DNA of 15,295 nt, taken from positions 1 to 15,295 of the forward strand of contig CAYQJD010000023.1 of NCBI GenBank assembly GCA_964417835.1, written 5' to 3'. The DNA is from UMGS1124 sp964417835 (lineage in GTDB: Bacteria; Bacillota_I; Bacilli_A; RF39; UBA660). The position numbers and the translations under genes are program-made. Positions 6,294-13,757 of this stretch are shown here, in pieces (positions within the stretch are counted from its first letter, which is position 1; every line of letters begins with the position of its first letter). The notes under the pieces are model-generated. The model saw nothing but the letters and a program-made list of their open reading frames with translations, was not told the origin of the DNA and did no database searches.

Positions 6294-6761
6294 ATGAATA
6301 GTGTTATATTAGTTGGAAGATTAACTAGAGATCCTGAATTGCGTACTACTCCAAATGGAATAGCAACTTGTCAAATTAGTGTTGCTGTTAATGGGTTACC
6401 AAATCAAAATGGAGAAAGGACAACTGATTTTATTAATGTTGTTGTATGGAGAAGACAAGCAGAAAATGTTGCAAAATATTGTTCTAAGGGATCGCAAGTT
6501 GGAGTCCAAGGTCGTATCCATTCAAGAAGTTACGATGCAAATGATGGAACAAAAAGATATGTAACAGAAGTTGTTGCAGATAATATTACTTTTTTAGGAA
6601 GTAGTAATAGAACAGGTGGAAGTTCACAATATAGTGAGCCAATGCCTGATCATAATAATGTAGATCAAAATATAAGTATGCCCACTACTGATTTAACTGA
6701 TGATCCTTTTAAAGATTTTGGTAGTGAAGTAGTACTTAATGATGACGATTTACCATTTTAA
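6294..6761 (+). CDS. ssb: Single-stranded DNA-binding protein
   Basis: This 155-residue SSB has an N-terminal OB fold (about 1-105: MNSVILVGRLTRDPELR, then FINVVVWRRQAENVAKY and VQGRIHSRSY), a Gly/Asn-rich flexible linker and the acidic tip DDDLPF. The tip is the docking site for replication and repair proteins. It coats single-stranded DNA as a tetramer during replication, repair and recombination. Placement between rpsF and rpsR is conserved in Firmicutes. The ribosome site GAGGAG overlaps the rpsF end. ung, encoded further downstream, is one of the enzymes whose relatives bind the SSB tip. Confidence 0.97.
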   Translation: MNSVILVGRLTRDPELRTTPNGIATCQISVAVNGLPNQNGERTTDFINVVVWRRQAENVAKYCSKGSQVGVQGRIHSRSYDANDGTKRYVTEVVADNITFLGSSNRTGGSSQYSEPMPDHNNVDQNISMPTTDLTDDPFKDFGSEVVLNDDDLPF

Positions 6762-6770
6762 GGAGGAAAC

Positions 6771-6986
6771 ATGGCTGAATTTTATCGCAAAAAGAAAAAA
6801 ATATGTCAAATGTGTGCTGGAAAAAGCGTTGATTATAAGGATGTGCCTATAATATTAAAATATATTACTGAAAAGGGGAAAATAATGCCTAGAAGAATGA
6901 CAGGCGCTTGTTCTAAACATCAAAGACATATTGCTCAACAAATCAAATGGGCAAGATTCATGGGACTTATACCATTTGTTAAATAA
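6771..6986 (+). CDS. rpsR: Ribosomal protein bS18, zinc-binding form
   Basis: This 71-residue S18 has the family core KDVPIILKYITEKGKIMPRR followed by TGACSKHQRHIAQQIKWARFMGLIPFV. C12 and C15 (CQMC), C47 and H50/H53 are candidate zinc ligands, marking the C+ form of S18. It pairs with S6 on the 30S platform and probably co-represses the operon through the rpsF leader. AAGGAGG (6761-6767) precedes ATG by 3 bases. It is the last gene of the operon, and the terminator overlaps its stop. Confidence 0.97.
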   Translation: MAEFYRKKKKICQMCAGKSVDYKDVPIILKYITEKGKIMPRRMTGACSKHQRHIAQQIKWARFMGLIPFVK

Positions 6987-7010
6987 AGTACTACGGTACT
7001 TTTTTATTTT
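6985..7010 (+). terminator. Terminator after rpsR
   Basis: AAAGTAC (6985-6991), loop TACG and GTACTTT (6996-7002), followed by TTTATTTT. The 7-bp stem overlaps the rpsR stop codon. Confidence 0.82.
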
Positions 7011-7028
7011 AAAAAAATTATGAAAAAT

Positions 7029-7062
7029 AACATTTATATGTTATACTATAAATGTTATTTTT
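7029..7062 (+). promoter_or_regulatory. Perfect palindrome enclosing the rplI extended -10 promoter
   Basis: AACATTTATA (7029-7038) and its exact complement TATAAATGTT (7047-7056) flank TGTTATAC, so that TG-t-TATACT (7039-7047), a good extended -10, sits in the spacer. No -35 is apparent. The right arm is followed by ATTTTTT, so a transcript reading through rpsR could also fold this as a second terminator. The site may be an operator, a backup terminator or both. Confidence 0.5.
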
Positions 7063-7073
7063 TGGAGGTCTTT

Positions 7074-7511
7074 ATGAAAGTGATTTTATTGAAAGATGTA
7101 AAAAAACAAGGAAAAAAAGATGATATAATTGAAGTTAGTGATGGGTATGCCAATAACTTTTTAATAAAAAATGGACTAGCGGTAAAGTTTACTTCTGGAA
7201 GTAAAAACAAGTTAGATTATGAAATTAATAAAAAACAAGAAGAAGATAATTTGAAAATTGAAGAATTATCTAAAATAAAAAAAGAATTAGAAACAAAAGA
7301 AATTATTTTTAATGTAAAAAAAGGAAAAGATGGAAAGATTTTTGGAACAATAAGTTCAAAACAAATAAGTGATGAATTGAAGAATATGGGATTTAATATA
7401 GATAAGAAAACAATTGTTATGGATCATACAATAGATTCGTTAGGAACTCATAAGATTGTTGCAAATGTCCATAAACGTGTACAAATCACTTTAAATATTA
7501 TAGTAAGATAA
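7074..7511 (+). CDS. rplI: Ribosomal protein bL9
   Basis: The 145-residue protein begins MKVILLKDVKKQGKKDDIIEVSDGYANNFLI, the standard L9 N-domain that binds 23S rRNA. A long charged helix follows (about 45-75), then a C-domain ending in KIVANVHKRVQITLNIIV. The in-frame ATG at 7020 would add 18 codons encoded by the promoter palindrome and lacks a ribosome site. ATG 7074, with GGAGG at 7064-7068, is the correct start and gives the usual L9 length. It opens a six-gene operon, 12 bases before dnaB. GdpP, which often precedes rplI in Bacilli, is absent. Confidence 0.95.
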   Translation: MKVILLKDVKKQGKKDDIIEVSDGYANNFLIKNGLAVKFTSGSKNKLDYEINKKQEEDNLKIEELSKIKKELETKEIIFNVKKGKDGKIFGTISSKQISDELKNMGFNIDKKTIVMDHTIDSLGTHKIVANVHKRVQITLNIIVR

Positions 7512-7523
7512 AGGAGTGTATGT

Positions 7524-8870
7524 ATGGCCGAAAGAAAAATGCCACAAAACTTAGAGGCAGAGATGTCTATCTTAGGATCATGTTTTTTAAGTAAATATGC
7601 TTTAGATAAAGTATGTGAAGAAGTAAGTAGTGATATGTTTTTTAGTGAAGCTAATAAAAAAATATTTGAAGCTATAAATGAATTACATAAAAATAGTGTT
7701 CCTTTAGATTCTACAACACTTACAAATGAAATTGAAAAACGTGAAAATATAAATTCTATAGGTGGTTTGGAATATTTAAGTGAAGTAATAGATTCTGTAA
7801 TTACTGCAGCAAATATAGATTATTATATAGATATAGTAAGAGAAAAAGCGTTAAGAAGAAAATTAATAGAAGTTTCAACAAATATAACTACTAGTGCTTT
7901 TGATGAAAATAGTGAAACTAATGATATTATCGAAAGTGCCGAAAAAAATATATTTAGTGTGACTAAGGCAAGAAAAGCAGGAGAATTTAAAAGTATTAAT
8001 GAAGTAATGAAAAATACTCAAGAAAGATTAGAAGATCTAGCTAAAAACGATAAAGAAATTACAGGAATATCAACTGGTTTTTATGATTTTGATAGGTTAA
8101 CAAGTGGATTACATGAAAATGAACTTATTATTTTGGCTGCTAGACCTGCTATGGGAAAAACAGCATTTGGATTAAATATTGCTGTTAATGCAGCACTTTC
8201 ATGTAAAAAAAATGTTGCTTTGTTTAATTTGGAAATGAGCGCTGAACAACTTGCAATGCGTATGATTAGTGCTGCTGGCAGTATTGATCTAAATAAATTA
8301 AAAACTGGGAAACTGGAACATAATGATTGGAAAAAAGTAAATGAAGCGATTAGTGAACTTAATAGTACGAATTTATTTATAGAAGATGCATCAGGAATAA
8401 GCGTATCAGAAATACGTGCTAAATGTAGAAGATTAGCTACACAAGGTCCTGGTTTAGGGTTAGTCGTTATAGATTATTTGCAGTTAATAGAAGGTAGTAG
8501 TAAATATGCTGGAAATAGACAACAAGAAGTTTCAGAAATATCAAGATCTTTAAAAACGATGGCTATGGAACTTAAGATTCCTGTAATTGCTTTAGCACAA
8601 TTATCACGAAGTGTAGAATTAAGAGAGAATAAAAGACCTATAATGAGTGATTTGAGAGAGTCTGGCTCTATTGAACAAGATGCTGATATTGTAGCATTTT
8701 TGTATAGAGATGATTATTATAATAAAGCTTCTGCAGAACAAACAAATATAAGTTTAACAGAATTAATAATTGGAAAACATCGTAACGGAAGTACTGGAAC
8801 AATAGAATTATTATTTGAAAAGAATATGAGTAATTTTAGAAATTATTTAAAAAGGGATCAAGAGAGTTAA
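7524..8870 (+). CDS. dnaB: Replicative DNA helicase DnaB
   Basis: This 448-residue hexameric helicase unwinds the replication fork and recruits primase. The N-terminal helical domain (about 5-105) begins MPQNLEAEMSILGS, then a linker leads to the RecA-like motor: Walker A ARPAMGKT (206-213), NLEMS (235-239), Walker B VVIDYLQLI (314-322), ALAQLSRSVE (356-365), and RESGSIEQDAD and KHRNGSTG near the C-terminus. All core motifs are intact and no intein is present. AAGGAGTG (7511-7518) precedes the ATG. Pairing with rplI is a strong Firmicutes synteny. It is called dnaC in Bacillus subtilis nomenclature. Confidence 0.97.
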   Translation: MAERKMPQNLEAEMSILGSCFLSKYALDKVCEEVSSDMFFSEANKKIFEAINELHKNSVPLDSTTLTNEIEKRENINSIGGLEYLSEVIDSVITAANIDYYIDIVREKALRRKLIEVSTNITTSAFDENSETNDIIESAEKNIFSVTKARKAGEFKSINEVMKNTQERLEDLAKNDKEITGISTGFYDFDRLTSGLHENELIILAARPAMGKTAFGLNIAVNAALSCKKNVALFNLEMSAEQLAMRMISAAGSIDLNKLKTGKLEHNDWKKVNEAISELNSTNLFIEDASGISVSEIRAKCRRLATQGPGLGLVVIDYLQLIEGSSKYAGNRQQEVSEISRSLKTMAMELKIPVIALAQLSRSVELRENKRPIMSDLRESGSIEQDADIVAFLYRDDYYNKASAEQTNISLTELIIGKHRNGSTGTIELLFEKNMSNFRNYLKRDQES

Positions 8871-8879
8871 GGTGATAAT

Positions 8880-10388
8880 ATGAACTTAATTAACAAAGTA
8901 ACAACTTTTATTTTAACTTTTTTTATAGCTTTATTAGTGTTTTTTATGGGAGTTAAGTCTAAAGTTGAAGAATATCCAAATAGCTTATATCAAGTATATT
9001 TAGATGGTGAAAAAATAGGGTTAATTGAGGAAAAACAGGAATTATTAAACTTAATAGATAAGGAACAAATTGATATAAAAAATAAATATGGTGTAGATAA
9101 AGTATATCCTCCAAGTGGATTAGATATACAAAGTGTTATTACATATAATACTAACATAAGTAGTGTAGAAGAAATATATGAGATAATAAAAGAAAAAGAT
9201 CCGTTTACTATTAGTGGTTATACTGTAACTATAAATTATAATAACGAAGGTGTAGAATCTGAAGAAAAAAAAGAACCTATTGTTCTAAACGTTCTATCAA
9301 AAGAAGATTTTGAAGAAGGATTTTATGAGACGATTTCTGCATTTGTTGGAAGTGATGATCTTATTAAATATAAAAATGGAATGCAAGCAGAGATATTAGA
9401 TACAGGGTATACAATAGAAAATATTTATTGGAATGAAGATATTGTTATTACAAAAGCTTTTTTAAGTGTTGATGATTATATATATTTAAATAGCAGTGAT
9501 ATAAGTAAGTATTTATTATTTGGAACTATAGAAGAACAAAAGAAATATATAGTTAAAGAAAATGATGATATTTCAAGTGTTGCTGAAGCTAATAATTTGA
9601 ATGTTGATGAGTTTTTAATTGCAAATCCAAATTTTTCTAGTGCAAATGTTTTATTAACGAAGGGCCAAGAAGTAAATACTGCTTTAATTGATCCAGTAGT
9701 AAGTATTGTATATGAAATAGAAAAAATAGAAGATGTTGAAGTCCCCTATGAAACAGAATATCAAAATGATGATACAATGTATGTAGGAACAAATAAAACT
9801 ATACAAGAAGGACAAAATGGAGAGACTAGAGTTACTGAAAAAATTCAATATATTAATGGTGAAATACAAGGTCTTTATATAACAGACAAAACAGAGCTTA
9901 TGCCTGCAGTAAATAAAATTGTTAAAAAAGGGACTAAAAAATCTTACAGCTATACTGGAGGTTATGAATATTATGATGTTGACTTTAGTAATGAGTCTTG
10001 GTTATGGCCAACTATAACACCATATGTTATTACAAGTAGATATGCTTGGCGTTGGGGAAAGATGCATCAAGGTATAGATATTTCAGGATGCGGTTATGGT
10101 TCACCAATTTATGCTTCTAGAGATGGAATAGTAACAGAAACAGGACATCATTATTCTATGGGAAATTATGTAATACTAAGTCATGGGAATAATTATTATA
10201 CAATTTATATGCATTTGTCAAAATATTCTGTATCAGTAGGCCAAACTTTAAGTCGGGGTCAACAGTTAGGCGCAATGGGAAGTTCGGGTATATCTACAGG
10301 AACTCATTTGCATTTTGGTGTATATATAGGGTATCCATATAAAGGTGGGTATTCTATAAACCCTTGTGGAAGCGTGTTTTCATGTTAG
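8880..10388 (+). CDS. Cell-wall M23 endopeptidase with LysM and G5 domains
   Basis: This 502-residue exported protein probably cuts peptidoglycan cross-links. It has an N-terminal membrane anchor or signal (about 7-25), a long extracytoplasmic region (30-215), a LysM-like wall-binding repeat (about 223-268, KYIVKENDDISSVAEANNL), a G5 domain (about 275-350) and a C-terminal LytM/M23 domain (about 375-490). Zinc and catalytic residues are present: H396 and D400 in HQGID, H445 in YMHLS, H476 and H478 in THLHFG, so the enzyme should be active. It ends in GSVFSC. It starts 9 bases after dnaB (site GGTGAT) and overlaps walJ by 7 bases. The domain order resembles wall hydrolases controlled by WalRK in Bacilli, which fits the WalJ partner, but such control is inference. 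Confidence 0.9.
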   Translation: MNLINKVTTFILTFFIALLVFFMGVKSKVEEYPNSLYQVYLDGEKIGLIEEKQELLNLIDKEQIDIKNKYGVDKVYPPSGLDIQSVITYNTNISSVEEIYEIIKEKDPFTISGYTVTINYNNEGVESEEKKEPIVLNVLSKEDFEEGFYETISAFVGSDDLIKYKNGMQAEILDTGYTIENIYWNEDIVITKAFLSVDDYIYLNSSDISKYLLFGTIEEQKKYIVKENDDISSVAEANNLNVDEFLIANPNFSSANVLLTKGQEVNTALIDPVVSIVYEIEKIEDVEVPYETEYQNDDTMYVGTNKTIQEGQNGETRVTEKIQYINGEIQGLYITDKTELMPAVNKIVKKGTKKSYSYTGGYEYYDVDFSNESWLWPTITPYVITSRYAWRWGKMHQGIDISGCGYGSPIYASRDGIVTETGHHYSMGNYVILSHGNNYYTIYMHLSKYSVSVGQTLSRGQQLGAMGSSGISTGTHLHFGVYIGYPYKGGYSINPCGSVFSC

Positions 10389-11146
10389 TAAGCGTTTTAG
10401 CTAGTGGATCTAAAGGCAATTGTACACTAATAAAGACAGATAAATTAAATATATTAATAGATGCTGGAATGAATTTGAAGTATTTAACTGAAAAATTAAG
10501 TGAAACAAATACCAAACCAGAAGACATTGATTATATATTTATCACACACACTCACAAAGATCATATTGCTGCTTTAAACACATTTATAAAGAAATATAAT
10601 CCGATAGTTTGCATGGGACAAAGAATGTTTATGGACTTAGATTTTTTAGAACAATATGAAGATATTTTAATATTAATAGATGATATTGATTTAGAAGATG
10701 TGCATGTTGGTATAATTAAAACAAGTCATGATGCTAGTGAATCAAACGGATATATTTTTACTTCTAATGAAGCTTCTGTAGTTTATATAACTGATACAGG
10801 TTATATAAATAATAAATATTTTAAAAAAATTTATAATAAAAATTTATACATAATGGAAAGCAATCATGATATAGAAATGTTAATGCATGGTAAATATCCT
10901 CCTTGGTTAAAACAAAGAGTATTAAGTGATAAAGGACATTTATCTAATAAAGCATCTTCGTTTTACTTATCAAAACTTATTGGTAATAATACTAGATATG
11001 TTATTTTAGCGCATCTTAGTCAAGAAAATAATACTGAAGAAATTGCTTTACAAACATTAAAAGACACATTAAAAGAATATAATGTTGAATTTAATAATAT
11101 TTTTATTGCAAAACAAAATGAAAAATCGGAGAATTTTATTATATGA
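10382..11146 (+). CDS. walJ: WalJ/YycJ-type metallo-beta-lactamase-fold hydrolase
   Basis: This 254-residue protein begins MLVSVLASGSKGNCTLI, the YycJ family N-terminus. The metal-binding HTHKDH (56-61) is followed by later conserved segments near THDASES, ITDTGY and ILAHLSQENN. YycJ proteins are MBL-fold nucleases or hydrolases linked to coordinating cell division with replication and usually lie in the walRKHIJ locus. ATG 10382 is preferred to the in-frame TTG at 10364 because it matches the family start and GGAAG (10368-10372) sits upstream. It overlaps the peptidase gene by 7 bases and rlmH by 4 (ATGA), indicating tight translational coupling. walRK themselves are not in the window. Confidence 0.92.
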   Translation: MLVSVLASGSKGNCTLIKTDKLNILIDAGMNLKYLTEKLSETNTKPEDIDYIFITHTHKDHIAALNTFIKKYNPIVCMGQRMFMDLDFLEQYEDILILIDDIDLEDVHVGIIKTSHDASESNGYIFTSNEASVVYITDTGYINNKYFKKIYNKNLYIMESNHDIEMLMHGKYPPWLKQRVLSDKGHLSNKASSFYLSKLIGNNTRYVILAHLSQENNTEEIALQTLKDTLKEYNVEFNNIFIAKQNEKSENFII

Positions 11147-11577
11147 TTAAAATTATTTGTGTTGGGAAATTAAAAGAATCTTATTTAGTTTCATTTGCAA
11201 ATGACTATGCTAAAAGAATAAATAAATATCATAAATTAGAATTAATTGAATTAAAAGATTCTGATATAAAAAAAGAAAGTTATGAGATATTAAGGCATAT
11301 AAACTCTAAAGATTTTATTATAACTTTAGAAATAAATGGTAATAAATTAAATAGTATTGATTTTTCAAAAAAGTTAGATGATTGGTTAATGAATTATTCT
11401 AACATAACTTTTATTATAGGTGGTTCTTTAGGATTAGATAAATCCATTTTGGAAAAAGCGAATTATTCATTATCATTTAGTGACATGACATTTCCGCATG
11501 GCGTATTTAGAGGAATTTTGTTAGAACAAATATATAGAGGCTTTAAGATTATTAATAATGAGACATATCATAAGTGA
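11143..11577 (+). CDS. rlmH: 23S rRNA (pseudouridine1915-N3)-methyltransferase RlmH
   Basis: The 144-residue SPOUT methyltransferase begins MIKIICVGKLKESY and has IIGGSLGLD (91-99), the SAM-binding knot, then FPHGVFRGILLEQIYRGFKI and the invariant C-terminal YHK. It uses SAM to methylate pseudouridine 1915 in helix 69 of 23S rRNA. It is slightly shorter than the typical length near 159, with the reduction spread over the N-terminal half and no motif lost. The walJ-rlmH neighbourhood is conserved in Bacilli (often with htrA between, missing here). Its ATG overlaps the walJ TGA. Confidence 0.96.
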   Translation: MIKIICVGKLKESYLVSFANDYAKRINKYHKLELIELKDSDIKKESYEILRHINSKDFIITLEINGNKLNSIDFSKKLDDWLMNYSNITFIIGGSLGLDKSILEKANYSLSFSDMTFPHGVFRGILLEQIYRGFKIINNETYHK

Positions 11578-11588
11578 GGTAATATAAA

Positions 11589-12251
11589 ATGCATATAGGT
11601 AATGATTGGGATATAATTTTAAAAGACATATTTGAATCAGAAGATTTTAGAAATTTGATAATAAGAGTTAATGAAAAGTATAAACAAAATACTTGTTTTC
11701 CAATGAAAAGTGAAGTATTTAATGCAATAAAATTAACTCCGTATAAAAATGTAAAAGTAGTTATTGTTGGACAAGATCCATATCATGGGATTGGAGAAGC
11801 TCATGGACTTTCTTTTAGTGTTCTATGTTCAAAACTTCCTCCAAGCCTTCAAAATATTTATAAAGAATTATATGATGATTTAGGAATTGTTCCTAGTAAA
11901 TCTGGTAACTTGACTTGTTGGGCTAATGAAGGAGTGTTACTTTTAAATAGTGTTTTAACTGTAGAGATGGATAAGCCTGCTAGCCATAAAGATTTAGGAT
12001 GGCAAGATTTTACAGATGAAATAATTAGAAGGATAGAAAAAAAAGATGAAGTTGTTGTGTATATTTTGTGGGGAGCATTTGCAAAAAGTAAAAAAGCTTT
12101 AATAACAAATCCTAAACACTATGTTATAGAAAGTGCACATCCATCACCTTTTAGTGCAAGATATGGTTTTTTTGGAAGCAAACCATTTAGTAGATGCAAT
12201 AAATATTTAGAAGAAAATGGATTATTACCAATTGATTGGGAAGTTAAATAA
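11589..12251 (+). CDS. ung: Uracil-DNA glycosylase, family 1
   Basis: This 220-residue enzyme removes uracil from DNA to start base-excision repair. Diagnostic family 1 motifs are GQDPYHG (61-67, catalytic D63), PPSLQNIYKEL, LLLNSVLTV (N120, uracil recognition) and HPSPFSA (184-190, catalytic H184). Length matches the family. The ribosome site GAGGT (11576-11580) overlaps the rlmH stop. It is the last gene of the rplI operon; its terminator begins inside its own coding end. AT-rich genomes face cytosine deamination, which fits linkage with replication genes, though this is only context. Confidence 0.97.
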   Translation: MHIGNDWDIILKDIFESEDFRNLIIRVNEKYKQNTCFPMKSEVFNAIKLTPYKNVKVVIVGQDPYHGIGEAHGLSFSVLCSKLPPSLQNIYKELYDDLGIVPSKSGNLTCWANEGVLLLNSVLTVEMDKPASHKDLGWQDFTDEIIRRIEKKDEVVVYILWGAFAKSKKALITNPKHYVIESAHPSPFSARYGFFGSKPFSRCNKYLEENGLLPIDWEVK

Positions 12252-12263
12252 CTTCCTTTTTTT
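12239..12263 (+). terminator. Terminator of the rplI-ung operon
   Basis: GGAAGTT (12239-12245), loop AAAT and AACTTCC (12250-12256), followed by seven T residues. The left arm and loop lie in the last ung codons and stop. Confidence 0.9.
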
Positions 12264-12288
12264 GTAAATAAATAATGTAAAGTGCTTC

Positions 12289-12317
12289 TTGCAATATTGA
12301 AAAAGAAAATATATAGT
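12289..12317 (+). promoter_or_regulatory. Promoter of an ORF-less transcription unit
   Basis: TTGCAA (12289-12294), a 17-base spacer and TATAGT (12312-12317). The -35 is identical to that of secE. Predicted start near 12324, after the ung terminator and about 60 bases before the next terminator hairpin. Confidence 0.55.
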
Positions 12318-12323
12318 AATAAA

Positions 12324-12414
12324 GTTAAGATAGCAAGAGTAAATTTGCTATGGGTTGGTTAGTAATATTAGTTACTAATTCGTAAAGATAATTTTTAAAT
12401 TATCTTTTTTTTTT
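12324..12414 (+). ncRNA. Candidate small RNA or terminated leader (about 90 nt)
   Basis: Between the promoter and a strong terminator lie three successive perfect hairpins and no ORF: ATAGCAA/TTGCTAT (12330-12336 with 12345-12351), TTAGTAA/TTACTAA (12359-12365 with 12372-12378) and the terminator AAAGATAATT/AATTATCTTT (12384-12393 with 12398-12407). The single-stranded linker ATGGGTTGG region (12350-12358) is the only G-rich part. I recognise no known RNA family (not SRP, 6S, tmRNA, T-box or a riboswitch I know). It could be a stand-alone small RNA or an attenuated leader of the HAD gene at 12454. The exact 5' end is inferred from the promoter. Confidence 0.45.
12384..12414 (+). terminator. 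Terminator upstream of the HAD phosphatase gene
   Basis: AAAGATAATT (12384-12393), loop TTTA and AATTATCTTT (12398-12407), followed by a further T run to 12414. The 10-bp stem and long T tract make it convincing on this strand, although the stem is AT-only but for one G-C pair. Confidence 0.82.
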
Positions 12415-12453
12415 GAATTAAATAATATATAATAAATAACAAGAAGTGATTTT

Positions 12454-13170
12454 ATGGATAATATAATTATATATGATTTTGATGGAACATTGACTCCAAA
12501 TACTTTGCCGAAATTTGAAATCTTAGAAAAATGTGGTTTAGATGGTGGTGCTTCAAATATAAAATTTTTAGAATTAGTAAAGGAAAATGCCAAAAATATG
12601 GATTTTTATGAAGCAATATATAGAACATACTTTCGAATTTTAGAGGATAAAGGATTCAAATTAATTGACGAAAATTTTTCTATGGGAGCAGAAAGAATAG
12701 AATACAATAAAGGGGTAGAAGATTTTTTGAAGTTATTAGTCTTAAATAATGTTAAAAATTATTTATTAAGTTCTGGATTGTTAGTTTTTTTAGAAAAAAC
12801 TAATATTTCAAAGTACTTTGAAAAAATATATGCTACTACGTTTAAATATAATAAGAATAACGAAGTGTGTGAATTAGATTATTTAATGAGCGATAAAGCC
12901 AAGGTTGATGCAATCAAAAAAATTCTTTTATCAAATAATAAAATTGATTGCCAAAATGTATGTTATATTGGTGATGGTTTTACTGATTTTTATGCTATGA
13001 AATATGTTAAAGATAATGGTGGTAAAGTTATATTTGTATGTAATGACGAAAATAATAAAGATATAGAAGAAATGAAAAAAGAAAATATAGTTGACTATTT
13101 TTTTGAAGCAGATTATCGAGAAAATACTTCTATAAATAATTGTTTAAAAAAATTATGTAATATAAAATAA
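12454..13170 (+). CDS. HAD-IB family phosphatase (phosphoserine-phosphatase-like)
   Basis: This 238-residue cytosolic hydrolase has the four HAD motifs: DFDGTLT (8-14; nucleophile D8, acid D10), SSG (106-108), K148 in SDKAK and GDGFTD (173-178; D174, D178). A helical cap lies between motifs I and II (about 20-85). It should dephosphorylate a small phosphorylated metabolite; similarity is to the SerB/MtnX-type group but the substrate cannot be read from sequence. TATAAT at 12428-12433 is a possible -10, with no clear -35. The ribosome site AAGAAGTGA is weak. It lies 39 bases after a terminator that may attenuate it. It is convergent with lemA. Confidence 0.88.
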   Translation: MDNIIIYDFDGTLTPNTLPKFEILEKCGLDGGASNIKFLELVKENAKNMDFYEAIYRTYFRILEDKGFKLIDENFSMGAERIEYNKGVEDFLKLLVLNNVKNYLLSSGLLVFLEKTNISKYFEKIYATTFKYNKNNEVCELDYLMSDKAKVDAIKKILLSNNKIDCQNVCYIGDGFTDFYAMKYVKDNGGKVIFVCNDENNKDIEEMKKENIVDYFFEADYRENTSINNCLKKLCNIK

Positions 13171-13210
13171 AAATAGAGTTATACTAAAAGATGATAACTC
13201 TATTTTTATT
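13166..13210. terminator. Bidirectional terminator between convergent HAD and lemA genes
   Basis: AATAAAAATAGAGTTAT (13166-13182) and its exact complement (13194-13210) form a 17-bp perfect stem with an 11-base loop. The A-rich left and T-rich right flanks make it work on both strands. It covers the last codons of the + gene and the stop of the - gene. Confidence 0.9.
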
Positions 13211-13757
13211 ATAATTTAAAATCTTTTATTTCATCATCAAACATATTTTTTCCATCAAAATAATTTCTTAATTTAATTTTATAAATTTTTGCAATAATAT
13301 TAGTTGGGAATTTTTTTATTAATAAATTTAATTCAGTTGTATATTTATTGTAAAATGATTTTGAGGCTTCTAATATTTCATCTGAGTTTTTTATAGAATT
13401 ATAAATTTCTTGAAACTCCTCATTTTCATTTAAAGATTTATAATCATTTTTAACTTTATAAATAATATTTTCTCCTTCAGTTATTTTTCTATCAAATTCA
13501 AAGTTAGATATTGTATCAGATTTTAAGTTTGATAAATCTTTAAAATAAGTAATTTCTTTTTTTATTAATTTATTAATAATAGATGAACTTCTAATAATTA
13601 AATCATATTTATTTCTTAATTCATTATCTATTATATTTTCTGCCTCGTTAATTTTTATATTTAATGATTGTAATAAATTATATTTAAATATATAATTCAT
13701 AATAAATAAACCTAATAAAATAATTAAAATTAAAACAACAATTAATATAATTTTCAT
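13209..13757 (-). CDS. lemA: LemA family membrane protein
   Basis: This 182-residue protein has one N-terminal membrane helix (about 3-21) followed by a helical-bundle domain. LemA landmarks are NEAENIIDNELRNKYDLI (37-54), a middle region with FQEIYNSIKNSDEILEASKSFYNKY and the ending LLIKKFPTNIIAKIYKIKLRNYF. Function of LemA is poorly defined; membrane-linked roles are suggested. Usual conserved residues are partly replaced (for example RSSSIINKLIKK where LIPNLVETVK is common), so it is a divergent member. AGGTGA lies 6 bases before ATG, and TGCTATAAT (complement of 13775-13783) is its promoter. It is divergent from the hydrolase at 13823 with only 65 bp between start codons. Confidence 0.8.
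   Translation of the reverse strand: MKIILIVVLILIILLGLFIMNYIFKYNLLQSLNIKINEAENIIDNELRNKYDLIIRSSSIINKLIKKEITYFKDLSNLKSDTISNFEFDRKITEGENIIYKVKNDYKSLNENEEFQEIYNSIKNSDEILEASKSFYNKYTTELNLLIKKFPTNIIAKIYKIKLRNYFDGKNMFDDEIKDFKL

Noticed and set aside
6379..6564. 61-codon plus-strand frame inside ssb
   Set aside because: Out-of-frame shadow of ssb, with low-complexity translation and no initiation signal.
7020..7073. Longer start for rplI at ATG 7020
   Set aside because: Would add 18 residues encoded by the promoter palindrome; ATG 7074 has GGAGG and matches the L9 N-terminus.
9684..9869. 61-codon minus-strand frame inside the M23 peptidase gene
   Set aside because: Phe/Tyr/Ile-rich antisense artefact of Glu/Asn-rich coding DNA.
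10364..10381. TTG start six codons upstream for walJ
   Set aside because: The family begins at or near VSVLASGSxGN; ATG 10382 has an upstream GGAAG and a normal overlap with the peptidase gene.
12375..12593. 72-codon minus-strand frame overlapping the HAD gene start
   Set aside because: Runs through a terminator stem and the start of a gene with all HAD motifs; no ribosome site.
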